From contig CAJTSH010000018.1 of the NCBI GenBank assembly GCA_910578885.1, positions 1 through 64,000 on the forward strand: a DNA stretch of 64,000 nucleotides, written 5' to 3'. Below the pieces are notes generated by a model. That model was given only the letters and a program-made list of their open reading frames with translations, was not told where the DNA came from and did no database searches. This DNA is from an uncultured Lachnospiraceae bacterium. Lineage in GTDB: Bacteria > Bacillota > Clostridia > Lachnospirales > Lachnospiraceae. The translations under genes were made by a program, and so were the position numbers. How positions within the stretch are numbered: position 1 is the stretch's first letter; every line of letters starts with the position of its first letter. This document shows, one piece after another, positions 25,425 through 34,652 of the stretch.

Positions 25425-26096
25425 ATGTCTGTCATTTATATTGTCGAGGATGATGTTAATATCAGGGAAATTGAGCGGTATGCGTTAAAGAACAGTGGAT
25501 TTTTGGTCAAAGAATTTGGCTGTGGGAAAGATTTTTTTAAGGCTTTAGAAAATAAGATACCAAGTCTTGTGATTTTAGATATTATGCTCCCGGATGAGGA
25601 TGGTCTGAATATACTAACGAAGCTGCGGAAAACACATGGATTATCCAAGATTCCGGTTATTATGGTGACGGCGAAAACGACTGAAATCGATAAGGTTCGG
25701 GGCTTGGATATGGGGGCGGATGACTATATGACGAAACCCTTTGGAGTCATGGAGCTGATTTCTAGAGTGAAGGCGCTGCTTCGGCGCGTGGGAGACATTG
25801 CTCAGGATACGGTTTTGACCTGTGCCGATATTACACTGGATACGGAGCGCCATACCGTAAGGGTGGAGGATGAGCTGTGTGAGCTGACCTTCAAGGAGTT
25901 CGAGCTTTTAAAGTATCTAATGATTAATGAAGGGATTGTGTTATCCAGAGACAAGATAATGAATCAGGTCTGGGGCTTTGAGTATGAGGGAGAAAGCCGG
26001 ACGGTAGATATGCACATCAAGACTTTGCGTCAGAAGCTGGGAGACGGCGGAACTGTCATTAAGACGGTGCGAAACGTGGGGTATCTGATTGAGTGA
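25425..26096 (+). CDS. PhoP/PhoB-like response regulator
   Basis: A 223-residue OmpR-type regulator. The receiver has IVEDDVN at the start, Asp in VILDIMLPDEDG (about residue 51), Thr in MVTAK and Lys in TKPFG. The winged helix follows with LTFKEFELLKYLMINEG and ends TVRNVGYLIE. It lies 15 bases after the Na/Pi transporter and directly before the kinase. This context and the upstream direct repeats suggest it controls phosphate genes. Confidence 0.92.
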   Translation: MSVIYIVEDDVNIREIERYALKNSGFLVKEFGCGKDFFKALENKIPSLVILDIMLPDEDGLNILTKLRKTHGLSKIPVIMVTAKTTEIDKVRGLDMGADDYMTKPFGVMELISRVKALLRRVGDIAQDTVLTCADITLDTERHTVRVEDELCELTFKEFELLKYLMINEGIVLSRDKIMNQVWGFEYEGESRTVDMHIKTLRQKLGDGGTVIKTVRNVGYLIE

Positions 26097-26127
26097 AACA
26101 GAACGGCTTTGGAGGAAAAGAACCGTC

Positions 26128-27438
26128 ATGAAAAAGAAAATTCGATTCAGATTTATGATTGTAAGTGCGGTTGCATTGACCGTGACTGCAATCAGTGCAA
26201 TGTTTATTTATTATAATATCTTAAAGGATCAGATATTTGCGGATCTAAAGGCGTATGCCCATATCATTGAGCAGATCGATTTGGCGGCTGATGGAAAAAG
26301 TTCCTATAATCCTTGGGAAGATGAACTTCGAATTACGTTGATTGATAAGGACGGAGGCGTACTCTATGAAAGCTATGCCAATAAGGAGGAGATGGACAAT
26401 CACAGAGAGCGTCCGGAAATTAAAGAGGCTTTAGCGGATGGTCAGGGGACAGCGATACGTCTTTCCGATACAGTATCCATGCACACTTTTTATTATGCGG
26501 TTAAGCTGCCGGACGGCATTGTGCTGCGGATTGGAAAGGATTCAGACAGCATTATGAGCATTATGAAAAATACAATAGGAATTGTATGCGTGACAGCTTT
26601 TCTGGTTTTTGCCGTCTGTATATGGATTTCTTATTACCTGACCGGAAAGCTGGTAGAGCCGATTGAGAAGATGGCGGCAAATATTGTGATGGTGGACGAA
26701 GAAACGGTATATGAAGAAATCAGACCGTTCATTACTACGATAAAAGAGCAGCATGTGAATATTTTGAACAATGCCCAGATGCGGCAGGAATTTACGGCAA
26801 ATGTTTCTCATGAATTGAAAACACCCCTGACAGCGATATCCGGCTATGCAGAACTGATTGGAAACGGCATGGCGGGAGAGGATGACACCAAACGGTTTGC
26901 AAAAGAGATTTACCAGAATGCGAACCGTCTTCAAGTATTAATTAACGATATCATCAATCTGTCAGAGCTGGATTCCAAGGATTTCACGATAGATTATGAA
27001 CAGGTAGACCTGTATGATCTGGCGGCGAACTGCCTTGCCGCATTGGAGCTGCAGGCGTCCAAACAGGATATTACATTAAGGCTGATGGGGGAATCCTGTG
27101 TCATTACTTCCAGCAAGACGCTGATGGACGAGCTTTTATATAACTTATGCAGTAATGCGGTACGTTATAATAGGCATGGCGGAACGGTTACGGTTACTAC
27201 GGGAAGCAGGAACGGCAGGAGTTATCTGTCGGTGGAGGATACGGGAATCGGGATTTCAGAGGAACACCAGCAGAGAGTGTTCGAGCGTTTTTATCGGGTT
27301 GATAAGAGCCGTTCGAAGTCCACCGGGGGAACCGGGCTGGGACTTGCAATTGTGAAACATATTGTAGCGCAGCATGATGCGCAGATTACATTGACCAGTG
27401 AAAAGGGAAAGGGGACGCGGATAGAAGTAGTGTTTTGA
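26128..27438 (+). CDS. PhoR-like sensor histidine kinase
   Basis: A 436-residue kinase. It has an N-terminal membrane helix, an extracellular sensor of about 130 residues, a second helix near residue 150-172 and then a HAMP-like linker. The H-box NVSHELKTPLTAISGY (about residue 230), N-box LLYNLCSNAVRYN, and G-boxes VEDTGIGI and GGTGLGLAIVKH are intact. The start at 26128 is 12 bases after GGAGG, a long spacing; an in-frame TTG at 26089 overlaps the regulator's stop and has no ribosome site. It should phosphorylate the preceding regulator. Confidence 0.9.
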   Translation: MKKKIRFRFMIVSAVALTVTAISAMFIYYNILKDQIFADLKAYAHIIEQIDLAADGKSSYNPWEDELRITLIDKDGGVLYESYANKEEMDNHRERPEIKEALADGQGTAIRLSDTVSMHTFYYAVKLPDGIVLRIGKDSDSIMSIMKNTIGIVCVTAFLVFAVCIWISYYLTGKLVEPIEKMAANIVMVDEETVYEEIRPFITTIKEQHVNILNNAQMRQEFTANVSHELKTPLTAISGYAELIGNGMAGEDDTKRFAKEIYQNANRLQVLINDIINLSELDSKDFTIDYEQVDLYDLAANCLAALELQASKQDITLRLMGESCVITSSKTLMDELLYNLCSNAVRYNRHGGTVTVTTGSRNGRSYLSVEDTGIGISEEHQQRVFERFYRVDKSRSKSTGGTGLGLAIVKHIVAQHDAQITLTSEKGKGTRIEVVF

Positions 27439-27513
27439 TGGAAATAATATAGCAGATTCTGTTTTGCATAATAGGATAGATGTATTTATCGGAAAGAAAG
27501 AGGGAAGAAAAGA

Positions 27514-28467
27514 ATGGTATATTTATTGTTGGTTCTAGGATTTGTATTGCTGATTAAGGGGGCGGATTTTTTTGTGGAAGGCAGTTCCTTTGTAGCAAAA
27601 AAGCTGCATGTTCCATCTATTATTATTGGCTTGACAATTGTCGCAATGGGCACTTCTTTGCCGGAATGTGCCGTTAGTATTACGGCGTCTATGACAAATA
27701 ATAATGAGCTGGCAGTCAGCAATGTGTTTGGTTCAAATATTTTTAATTTGGTTGTAGTGTGCGGGGCCAGCGCATTATTTGTACCGCTTGCAGTACAAGT
27801 AAATACTTTAAAGAAGGAGCTGCCGTTTTCGATTCTGATGGGCGTTTTGCTTTTGCTTCTCGGATATTTCGGAATGGAGGTAAGCCGTGTGGACGGATTG
27901 ATTCTTTTGGCGCTTTTCTTAGGATTTTTCCTCTGGATGATTCGTTCCGCATTGAAAGCAAAGGCAGATGGAAGTAATTTGGAGGGAAAAGAGGGTACGG
28001 ATGAAGATTCGGTAAAGGATCTGTCGGGATCTCGGTGTTTTCTTTCTATCGTCGGAGGTATGATTGCGATTAAAGTGGGAGGAGATTTTGTGGTAGATTC
28101 CGCTTCTGAAATTGCAGCAGATTTTGGATTGAGCCAGAATTTAATTGGTCTTACGATTGTCGCAATGGGTACTTCTCTTCCGGAACTGGTGACGTCTGTT
28201 GTAGCGGCAAGGAAGAAGGAAGTGGATATGGCGATTGGAAACGTAATCGGCTCCAATATTTTTAATATCCTTTTAGTTATCGGTATATCTGCAGCTATCA
28301 GCCCTATTACGTTTGTCATGGAAAATGTGATGGATGCGGTGATTCTCACCGTAATGAGCATTGCCGTCATGGGATTTGCCTGGAGTAAGCACAAGATTGA
28401 GCGAAAAGAAGGGTTAATTATGCTGCTTGCTTATGCCGGATATATGGTATATATCTGCATGCGGTAG
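27514..28467 (+). CDS. calcium/sodium antiporter, CaCA family
   Basis: A 317-residue membrane protein with two inverted halves of five helices. Each half carries the alpha-repeat: VAMGTSLPECAVSI with FGSNIFNL in the first, and VAMGTSLPELVTSV with IGSNIFNI in the second. It matches the YrbG/CaxA group that exports Ca2+ for Na+ or K+. GAGGGAAG lies seven bases before the ATG. It is a single gene, separated from the kinase by 75 bases, and ends at a bidirectional terminator. Confidence 0.93.
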   Translation: MVYLLLVLGFVLLIKGADFFVEGSSFVAKKLHVPSIIIGLTIVAMGTSLPECAVSITASMTNNNELAVSNVFGSNIFNLVVVCGASALFVPLAVQVNTLKKELPFSILMGVLLLLLGYFGMEVSRVDGLILLALFLGFFLWMIRSALKAKADGSNLEGKEGTDEDSVKDLSGSRCFLSIVGGMIAIKVGGDFVVDSASEIAADFGLSQNLIGLTIVAMGTSLPELVTSVVAARKKEVDMAIGNVIGSNIFNILLVIGISAAISPITFVMENVMDAVILTVMSIAVMGFAWSKHKIERKEGLIMLLAYAGYMVYICMR

Positions 28468-28496
28468 TATAAGTACAGGAGAAAATATATTAAATA

Positions 28497-28541
28497 AAAG
28501 AACCTGCTTCAGGCGTTAGCCAGCCTGAAGCAGGTTTTTAA
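28497..28541. terminator. bidirectional terminator overlapping a gene end
   Basis: The perfect arms AACCTGCTTCAGGC and GCCTGAAGCAGGTT lie between an A-run and a T-run. The stop codon of the minus-strand lipoprotein (28516-28518) falls in the hairpin loop. Confidence 0.88.
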
Positions 28542-30153
28542 ATACATCGGTCGCATACTGCCCGGATTCCAACTTGCAGAAATCTTCCAGATACAAATAA
28601 TAGAGTTGGTTGTCGGAGGTCTTTAGCATGAACCAGTGTTCATTGTCCGTTGCCGGAAAGCTGACGGGTCCATCCTTAGGCGTCAGAGTTATAGCGTCTG
28701 TATTACGGCTTTTTTCTTTGTAAACAGTTACATCTGCCAGAATTTCATGATATTTGTATTCCTCAGGAAAATTTTCCATGTTGATATAATACCAACTCTG
28801 CGGAATCATTTCCAGTGAATTATCCTTTAACTGATATAGAACGGAGGTATTTGCAGTTTCTAAAAGATTGATTGGCAAATCTGCCATCAAGGTGCCGTCT
28901 CCGTTAATTTTGCAGGAAGAATGACTCAGTAAATCGCAAATATAGCCAAGATAACTTAAATTTCCTCTGTCGTACCGAAAGAAATATGTCACGTAATCAT
29001 CACTCATTCCATGATCCAAAATCGCAATCTCTGCGTATTCATCTGAAGTATCCAGATCAATGACATAATATTCCATATCAAATCCACTGGCGCCGTCTGA
29101 GAGACGGCAGTCGTCACTGAGCAGATATGAGGAGTAATCCGTACCATTGATGGTAAATGTACAGGAGAGTTCTCCGGTTGTTTCTTCAAGGGTGCAGTCA
29201 AAGAAAATAGCATCCATATCTTCATTTCCGTCCAGATTCGCAGTTATCGTAGAGCCAATAGGAGAGGATAATTCAAAGGGACCGGTGTAGTGATATTTTG
29301 GTTCTAGCGTGCTAAGCTTCTGATAGGGAATCGTAAAAAAATATGCGCCGGCAGCATGAGGACCAAGCACGCCTGTATTCGATACAAAAGTGATACCGCC
29401 GTTGGTAAAGTACCAAGTATCCTCAGTCAGGATTTCATCCATAATTGCGGAAGAAACTGCCTCCGAAGAATTAGGAAGAGTTTCTTGATAGCGGGGAAGG
29501 TCAAGTTGTGACCGAATATATGCTTCTGCCTCGTCTAATAAAGTTTCCTTATCTGTAGAAATATCGGATAGTGAAAGAAGGCTGCCGGTTGTGCTGTCAA
29601 AATTGAGTCCCCGATAGGAATAAATTCCATGAGCTCCGCCTGTGTAACTGCTCCGCAGCTGCCGTAAAGAAAGAATACTTTCGTCGGTGCGCTGCGGCTC
29701 ATAGATACAATCTGCATAGTATGCTGAAAAATCATCCGGGTTCTGCAAAAAAAGTTCTTCCGCCTCTGAAATTAAATCCTCAGCATAGGAAAGAAAATTT
29801 TTTTCCTCTTTCGAAAGGGCAGCGGCAATCATAGAAGATGCAGCTTCATTTTCGAAAATGCTGATAGTAGGTTTTTGATATTCTGTATGGAGCAGATCTG
29901 TCTGAGTATCCTCGTTCTGATAGGTTTTGGGAAGTTGTTGGTAATGAATCAAAATCTCACCGGGGTCATGGGGGAGGATATTTGGCTTGGTACTTTCTGT
30001 ATCGGGACTAACGGATTTATCTCCCTGAAAAACAGAATTGTCGGCAGAGGTTGTGTCAGGCGCCGATTTATCAGATGAACTTCCGGTTGGAAAATTGCAG
30101 CCACCCAGAAGAAGGGTTAATGTACAGAATAGTACAATGCTTTTTCTTTTCAT
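28516..30153 (-). CDS. lipoprotein with RsiV-like DUF3298 domain
   Basis: A 545-residue exported protein. The signal KSIVLFCTLTLLLGGC ends in a lipobox with Cys at about residue 19. Residues about 60-270 match DUF4163/DUF3298, as in the lysozyme-sensing anti-sigma factor RsiV: SYTGGAHGIYSYRGLNFD and VLGPHAAGAYFFTIPY are typical. The C-terminal 270 residues are a separate beta-rich region of unknown fold. Unlike RsiV there is no cytoplasmic anti-sigma part. The ATG at 30153 is chosen since AGGAGG lies six bases upstream; another ATG directly abuts that site. Confidence 0.8.
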   Translation of the reverse strand: MKRKSIVLFCTLTLLLGGCNFPTGSSSDKSAPDTTSADNSVFQGDKSVSPDTESTKPNILPHDPGEILIHYQQLPKTYQNEDTQTDLLHTEYQKPTISIFENEAASSMIAAALSKEEKNFLSYAEDLISEAEELFLQNPDDFSAYYADCIYEPQRTDESILSLRQLRSSYTGGAHGIYSYRGLNFDSTTGSLLSLSDISTDKETLLDEAEAYIRSQLDLPRYQETLPNSSEAVSSAIMDEILTEDTWYFTNGGITFVSNTGVLGPHAAGAYFFTIPYQKLSTLEPKYHYTGPFELSSPIGSTITANLDGNEDMDAIFFDCTLEETTGELSCTFTINGTDYSSYLLSDDCRLSDGASGFDMEYYVIDLDTSDEYAEIAILDHGMSDDYVTYFFRYDRGNLSYLGYICDLLSHSSCKINGDGTLMADLPINLLETANTSVLYQLKDNSLEMIPQSWYYINMENFPEEYKYHEILADVTVYKEKSRNTDAITLTPKDGPVSFPATDNEHWFMLKTSDNQLYYLYLEDFCKLESGQYATDVFKNLLQAG

Positions 30154-30179
30154 GATCATCCTCCTGTATGAGATTAAAT

Positions 30180-30271
30180 ATTATGCGAAGCAGAATCGGC
30201 TTCACATAATCGCATGGACGGCGCAAAGTCAGGGCCTTTTATGAGAATCCAGAATCGGGCTTCTCATAAGG
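30180..30271. repeat. two related stem-loops in tandem
   Basis: Hairpin A (30180-30210) is ATTATGCGAAGC / GCTTCACATAAT around AGAATCG. Hairpin B (30237-30271) is CCTTTTATGAGAA / TTCTCATAAGG around CCAGAATCGGGC. Both share the loop motif CAGAATCGG and a TTATG...CATAA base. They lie upstream of the DUF3298 lipoprotein, pointing away from metG. The remaining gap to the metG promoter is AT-rich without a supported gene. Confidence 0.6.
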
Positions 30272-30470
30272 TATATGATAGGGTCAACTATAAGTTTGAC
30301 TCTCTTCACCATAAAAAATACGTTTATATAATTATATCATATATCAAATATCGGAATTTCTTAAGATTCATTAAAAAAACGAAAGATTTCATTGACAATA
30401 ATAGTATCTATTGTTTAATAACAGGTTGATAGCGTAGTGAGGATTAGGAACCATTACGGTGAAGCGTGGC

Positions 30471-30499
30471 TTGACAAGGTATACAAATCATGGTATTTT
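30471..30499 (+). promoter_or_regulatory. sigma-A promoter of metG
   Basis: TTGACA (30471-30476), 17 bases, TATTTT (30494-30499). It lies directly upstream of the T-box leader. Confidence 0.78.
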
Positions 30500-30505
30500 G
30501 TTAGA

Positions 30506-30841
30506 ATAATAAGAAAGAGAACGCAGAGAAAAAGAGAGTATGCTTATTGGAAGTCTACAGAGAAATTTCCAGTCTGCTATTTTGGCAGTGTGCTGAGAGG
30601 GAATCATGGAAAATAAGCAGAAGATGGCTTTTGAGCGGCATGGCTGAATCACTGGGAGGTGGCTAGGCTGTGACAGGACCGCCTGTTATAGCGGCAGGTA
30701 TTAACCATTGAAGGTCAGGTCAGAGTAAAGAGAAGATCTGAATCTTTGGCAGATACCGATGAGGCTTATACTGTGAAGTATAAGTGAATAGAAGTGGTAA
30801 CACGGGTACAACCCCGTCTTCTTAGGAAGGCGGGGTTTTTT
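30506..30841 (+). promoter_or_regulatory. T-box leader of metG (Met specifier ATG)
   Basis: The stem TGCTTATT (stem I, 5' side) pairs with AATAAGCA, placing the loop GAAGATGGC opposite AGAGAGTA. The specifier is ATG at 30624-30626, one base further into the loop than usual. The T-box core AGTGGTAACACGGG is at 30793-30806. The terminator ACCCCGTCTT ... AAGGCGGGGTTTTTT ends near 30841. Uncharged tRNA-Met should turn on metG. Confidence 0.88.
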
Positions 30842-30894
30842 GTATCAGTAGGATAGAACTTGATGTTGTGAAGCAGTAGGGTCTATGATACAAA
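30839..30894 (+). repeat. post-terminator repeat element, copy behind the metG T-box
   Basis: TTTGTATCA (30839-30847) pairs with TGATACAAA (30886-30894). Between them are GGATAGAACTTGATG, TTGTGAAGCAG and GGTCTATG, matching the order of the element at 47687-47748 in diverged form. Confidence 0.55.
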
Positions 30895-30932
30895 AGGTAT
30901 TATGTGAAGCAAAAAATGAAAGGAGCTTTTAA

Positions 30933-32933
30933 ATGAGCAGCAAAGGAAAGTATTATCTTACAACTGCCATAGCGTATACCTCAGGAAAACCTCATATCGG
31001 TAATACCTATGAAATTGTACTTGCAGATGCAATCGTAAGATTTAAACGGCAGGAGGGTTATGACGTATATTTCCAGACGGGAACCGATGAGCATGGACAA
31101 AAGATTGAGTTAAAGGCTGAAGAAGCAGGGATCACGCCGAAGGAATATGTAGACAATATCGCAGGTGAAGTGAAGCGAATCTGGGATTTAATGAATACAT
31201 CTTATAATAATTTTGTCCGTACTACAGATGAGGATCATGAGAAACAGGTTGCTAAGATTTTCAAGAAACTGTACGACAAGGGCGACATTTACAAAGGCGC
31301 ATATGAAGGTCTATACTGTACGCCTTGTGAATCCTTCTGGACGGAGTCGCAGTTGGTAGACGGTAAATGTCCTGACTGCGGGCGTGAGGTGCAGCCAGCA
31401 AAGGAAGAAGCGTATTTCTTTAAAATGAGCAAGTATGCCGATCGCTTGATTGAGCATATTAACACACATCCGGAGTTCATACAGCCGGTTTCACGTAAGA
31501 ATGAAATGATGAATAATTTCCTGCTTCCAGGGCTTCAGGATCTGTGCGTGTCCAGAACTTCTTTTCGTTGGGGTATTCCGGTGGATTTTGATTCGAAGCA
31601 TGTGGTATATGTATGGCTGGATGCATTGACGAACTATATCACGAAGATTGGATATGATGCGGATGGAAACAGCACGGAGTTATTCAATAAGAACTGGCCT
31701 GCTGATTTGCATCTGATTGGAAAGGATATCGTGCGTTTCCACACGATTTATTGGCCGATTTTTCTGATGGCATTAGATTTACCTCTGCCAAAGCAGGTGT
31801 TTGGACATCCTTGGTTATTGCAGGGCGGCGATAAGATGAGCAAGTCGAAAGGAAATGTGATTTATGCGGATGATATGGCTGACTTATTTGGGGTAGATGC
31901 GACCCGTTATTTTGTACTGCATGAAATGCCTTTTGAGAATGACGGAATTATTACATGGGAATTGGTGATTGAGCGTTTCAATTCTGATTTGGCAAATGTA
32001 CTGGGCAATCTTGTAAACCGTACCATTTCTATGAGCAATAAGTATTTCGGCGGCGTTGTAAGCAAAACCGGAATAACCGATGTGATGGATGAAGATTTGA
32101 AAACAGTAGCAGCCGGAACCAAAGAAAGGGTTGCGGCAAAGATGGATAAGCTGCGTGTAGCCGACGCCATTTCTGAAGTATTTGCACTGTTCAAGCGCTG
32201 CAATAAATATATTGATGAGACGACGCCGTGGGTTCTTGCAAAGGATGAAGCGTCCATGCCGCGGTTAAGTGCAGTATTGTATAATCTGGTAGAATCCTTA
32301 ACAATTGGTGCAAGCCTGCTTCACAGCTTTTTACCGGAATCGGCAGAGAAAATTGTAAAGCAGTTGAATACCGGGCTTCGGGATTATGATAAATTGGATC
32401 AGTTCGGTCTCTACGAGAGCGGAAGAAAGGTGACGGATACGCCGGAAATTCTTTTTGCCCGTTTGGATGCAAAGGATGTTATGCCAAAGGTGGAGGCAAT
32501 TCAGGCTGCCCAGAAAGCGGAGTTTGAAGCCGAGCAGAGGGCGTTGGGACTACTGCCGGAAGAAGGCAGCCAGAACGAAGAGCCAGTGATTGATATCGAG
32601 GCAAAAGAAGAAATAACGTATGACGATTTTATGAAAATGCAGTTCCAGATAGGTGAAATTATTGCATGCGAGGAAGTTCCAAAGTCCAAGAAACTGCTCT
32701 GTTCCAAGGTTCGTATCGGAAGTACGACCAAGCAGATTGTATCAGGAATCAAACAGCATTATTCTGCAGAAGAGATGGTGGGCAAAAAGGTCATGGTTCT
32801 GGTAAATCTAAAACCGGCAAAGCTGGCAGGCGTTGTTTCAGAGGGAATGCTGTTGTGTGCAGAGGATGAAAACGGTGTGCTTGCATTGATGATACCGGAG
32901 AAGAAGATGCCTGCGGGAGCAGAAATCTGCTAA
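30933..32933 (+). CDS. metG: methionyl-tRNA synthetase
   Basis: A 666-residue class I synthetase. The HIGH-like motif is PHIGN (about residue 16), followed by the zinc-knuckle region with CTPCESFW and CPDCG, and the KMSKS motif in GGDKMSKSKGNV (about residue 300). The C-terminal 110 residues (from about 555) are a Trbp111-type OB-fold tRNA-binding domain, with VGKKVMVLVNLKPAKL and EGMLLCAED. AAAGGAG precedes the ATG. Expression is controlled by the methionine T-box upstream. Confidence 0.97.
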   Translation: MSSKGKYYLTTAIAYTSGKPHIGNTYEIVLADAIVRFKRQEGYDVYFQTGTDEHGQKIELKAEEAGITPKEYVDNIAGEVKRIWDLMNTSYNNFVRTTDEDHEKQVAKIFKKLYDKGDIYKGAYEGLYCTPCESFWTESQLVDGKCPDCGREVQPAKEEAYFFKMSKYADRLIEHINTHPEFIQPVSRKNEMMNNFLLPGLQDLCVSRTSFRWGIPVDFDSKHVVYVWLDALTNYITKIGYDADGNSTELFNKNWPADLHLIGKDIVRFHTIYWPIFLMALDLPLPKQVFGHPWLLQGGDKMSKSKGNVIYADDMADLFGVDATRYFVLHEMPFENDGIITWELVIERFNSDLANVLGNLVNRTISMSNKYFGGVVSKTGITDVMDEDLKTVAAGTKERVAAKMDKLRVADAISEVFALFKRCNKYIDETTPWVLAKDEASMPRLSAVLYNLVESLTIGASLLHSFLPESAEKIVKQLNTGLRDYDKLDQFGLYESGRKVTDTPEILFARLDAKDVMPKVEAIQAAQKAEFEAEQRALGLLPEEGSQNEEPVIDIEAKEEITYDDFMKMQFQIGEIIACEEVPKSKKLLCSKVRIGSTTKQIVSGIKQHYSAEEMVGKKVMVLVNLKPAKLAGVVSEGMLLCAEDENGVLALMIPEKKMPAGAEIC

Positions 32934-32963
32934 GAATTCCTGATATAAAGGAGTATATATCAT

Positions 32964-33740
32964 ATGATTTTTGAAACTCATGCACATTATGATGACAGCA
33001 AATTTGATTCGGACAGGGATGCGTTACTCGCATCCCTACCGTCAAAGGGAATTGAAAGGGTCATAAATGTAGGCGCTTCTATCGAAAGCACAAAAACCAC
33101 CCTTGCACTTGCGGAAAAGTATGATTATGTCTATGCAGCAGTAGGCGTACATCCCAGTGATATTGACGGATTAAATGAGGAAACCTTCCAGTGGTTAAAA
33201 GAGCAGACCCAAAATCCTAAGACTGTTGCGGTAGGAGAAATAGGACTGGACTATTATTGGGAGAAGGAGCCTGTTGTCCAAAGATTACAGCAGGAATGGT
33301 TCATGCGCCAGATGGAGCTTGCCAGAACCTGCCAGCTTCCGGTCATCATTCATTCCAGAGATGCGGCGGAGGATACGATGAAGATTATGCAGGCATCCAA
33401 TGCGAAAGAAATACCGGGAGTGATTCATTGTTATTCCTATTCCAAGGAGCTTGCAAGGGAGTTTGTCAAAATGGGATATTATATTGGTGTGGGCGGAGTA
33501 GTCACCTTCAAAAATGCCAAAAAACTAAAGGAGACAGTCGAGGATATTCCGTTGGATCGGATTCTTTTGGAAACAGATTGCCCCTATATGGCGCCTGAGC
33601 CCCACCGGGGAAGTAGAAATGATTCTACTCTGCTTCCGTTTGTGGTTGCTGAAATTGCACGTATCAAGGGAATCAGTGAGCAGGAGGTAATCGAAACCAC
33701 AAATGAAAATGCCCGACAATTGTTTCCGAAAGTGAAGTAA
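32964..33740 (+). CDS. tatD: TatD-family metal-dependent DNase
   Basis: A 258-residue TIM-barrel hydrolase. The metal ligands are visible: ETHAHYD at the start (HxH), the Glu in VGEIGLDYYW, His in LPVIIHSRDA, His in GVIHCYSY and Asp in LLETDCPY. The length and ending (NARQLF) are normal. It follows metG with 30 bases between, the conserved metG-tatD order in Firmicutes, so it is probably in the same transcript. TatD acts in DNA repair and degradation. AAAGGAG lies ahead of the ATG. Confidence 0.95.
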   Translation: MIFETHAHYDDSKFDSDRDALLASLPSKGIERVINVGASIESTKTTLALAEKYDYVYAAVGVHPSDIDGLNEETFQWLKEQTQNPKTVAVGEIGLDYYWEKEPVVQRLQQEWFMRQMELARTCQLPVIIHSRDAAEDTMKIMQASNAKEIPGVIHCYSYSKELAREFVKMGYYIGVGGVVTFKNAKKLKETVEDIPLDRILLETDCPYMAPEPHRGSRNDSTLLPFVVAEIARIKGISEQEVIETTNENARQLFPKVK

Positions 33741-33793
33741 AACCAGAAAAATATGGCGGTTTCGAACTTAGAGGAAATAATATGACGTTATCA

Positions 33794-33842
33794 GAATTTA
33801 ATTTGTAACGGTTCAGACAGGTCTGAGCTGTTAATTAAATTC
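33794..33842. repeat. REP-like palindrome, copy 1
   Basis: The core AACGGTTCAGAC-AG-GTCTGAGCTGTT (33807-33832) pairs fully with G-T pairs. It extends outward through GAATTTAATT and AATTAAATTC, giving a hairpin of about 49 bases. It overlaps the stop codon of the DUF4130 gene. A sibling copy lies at 36059-36084. Confidence 0.75.
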
Positions 33843-34613
33843 CACAATATCTTTCCAAAAGCGTTTTGGAATATTTGAACTCTGCAATGCAGGATTTTTC
33901 CGCGCTTCTATTGCAATACTTTCAAAAAAACCGCACCATAATTTACGGTATTCCAGTTCTTTTTCGGAGTACCGTTTTATAATATCTTGATTCAGGGTCG
34001 AAGCATCTGCAATCAGAAAGTTCTTAGAAGCCTTGTGGATGACACATAGCTGCCGGTTTTCATCATAGATAATAAAGTTCTCTAAGGGAAGGCGGTCGGT
34101 AAAATGCGCTCCAAGAACGGGAAGGACATCATTCTTAGGATGGATTGTGGAGAATAAAACGCCGTTCTCCAATTCGGAAAATCGCAGAAATCCCAGAAGA
34201 TGGTGTGATTCTGCAAATGTGGCGCGACCCAATTCAAAAACCCGGTGTACATATGGCTCACCCAATGCAGTCATAACTTTAGAACCATCCTTCATGGAAA
34301 AGCCAAGAAGAATTGTCCGATAAATACAGTCTGCCTTATCTAAGCCATGCTTTCTTGTGGTAAGCTCGTTGGAAAGAATTGCATTGCAGATATCTTCGTA
34401 GACTTCCGTTCCAAAACGATCTGCCAATGTCCGTGCAACCTTCACGCTTTTGCCGGTGTCTGGGATGACTGTGATATATTCCTGAAAGAGTTCATAGTTG
34501 TCTACATTGCCAGTAGTCAGCCGGATGTTTTTATGACCATATTTACTTGCCCAGGCGTCATATACGCCAGTAAAGATGCCATCAATATTGTTTTCACAAA
34601 TAAAGGTATACAT
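33831..34613 (-). CDS. DUF4130 protein linked to the DNA-repair radical SAM enzyme
   Basis: A 260-residue protein of the DUF4130/TIGR03915 type. Visible are the start YTFICENNIDGIFTGVYDAW, the middle HHLLGFLRFSELENGVLFST and the end PKRFWKDIVEF, which are conserved in the family. Members are found next to, or fused with, uracil-DNA glycosylase domains and a radical SAM partner, and are thought to act in DNA repair. AAGGAG lies six bases before the ATG. It follows the radical SAM gene with 39 bases between and should share its SOS-type promoter. No catalytic residues are known for this family. Confidence 0.85.
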   Translation of the reverse strand: MYTFICENNIDGIFTGVYDAWASKYGHKNIRLTTGNVDNYELFQEYITVIPDTGKSVKVARTLADRFGTEVYEDICNAILSNELTTRKHGLDKADCIYRTILLGFSMKDGSKVMTALGEPYVHRVFELGRATFAESHHLLGFLRFSELENGVLFSTIHPKNDVLPVLGAHFTDRLPLENFIIYDENRQLCVIHKASKNFLIADASTLNQDIIKRYSEKELEYRKLWCGFFESIAIEARKNPALQSSNIPKRFWKDIVEFN

Positions 34614-34652
34614 AATAATCTCCTTGTTGTAACGAATTAGACCCGGCAGATA

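Noticed and set aside
27486..28394. A 302-codon open frame on the minus strand opposite the Ca/Na antiporter
   Set aside because: It is antisense to a clear CaCA antiporter, has no ribosome site and its low-complexity Pro/Thr/Ser translation is typical of a shadow frame.
30601..30612. ATG in GAATCATGG of the metG leader as the T-box specifier
   Set aside because: It lies in the distal part of stem I. The stem TGCTTATT/AATAAGCA places the specifier loop at 30621-30628 instead.
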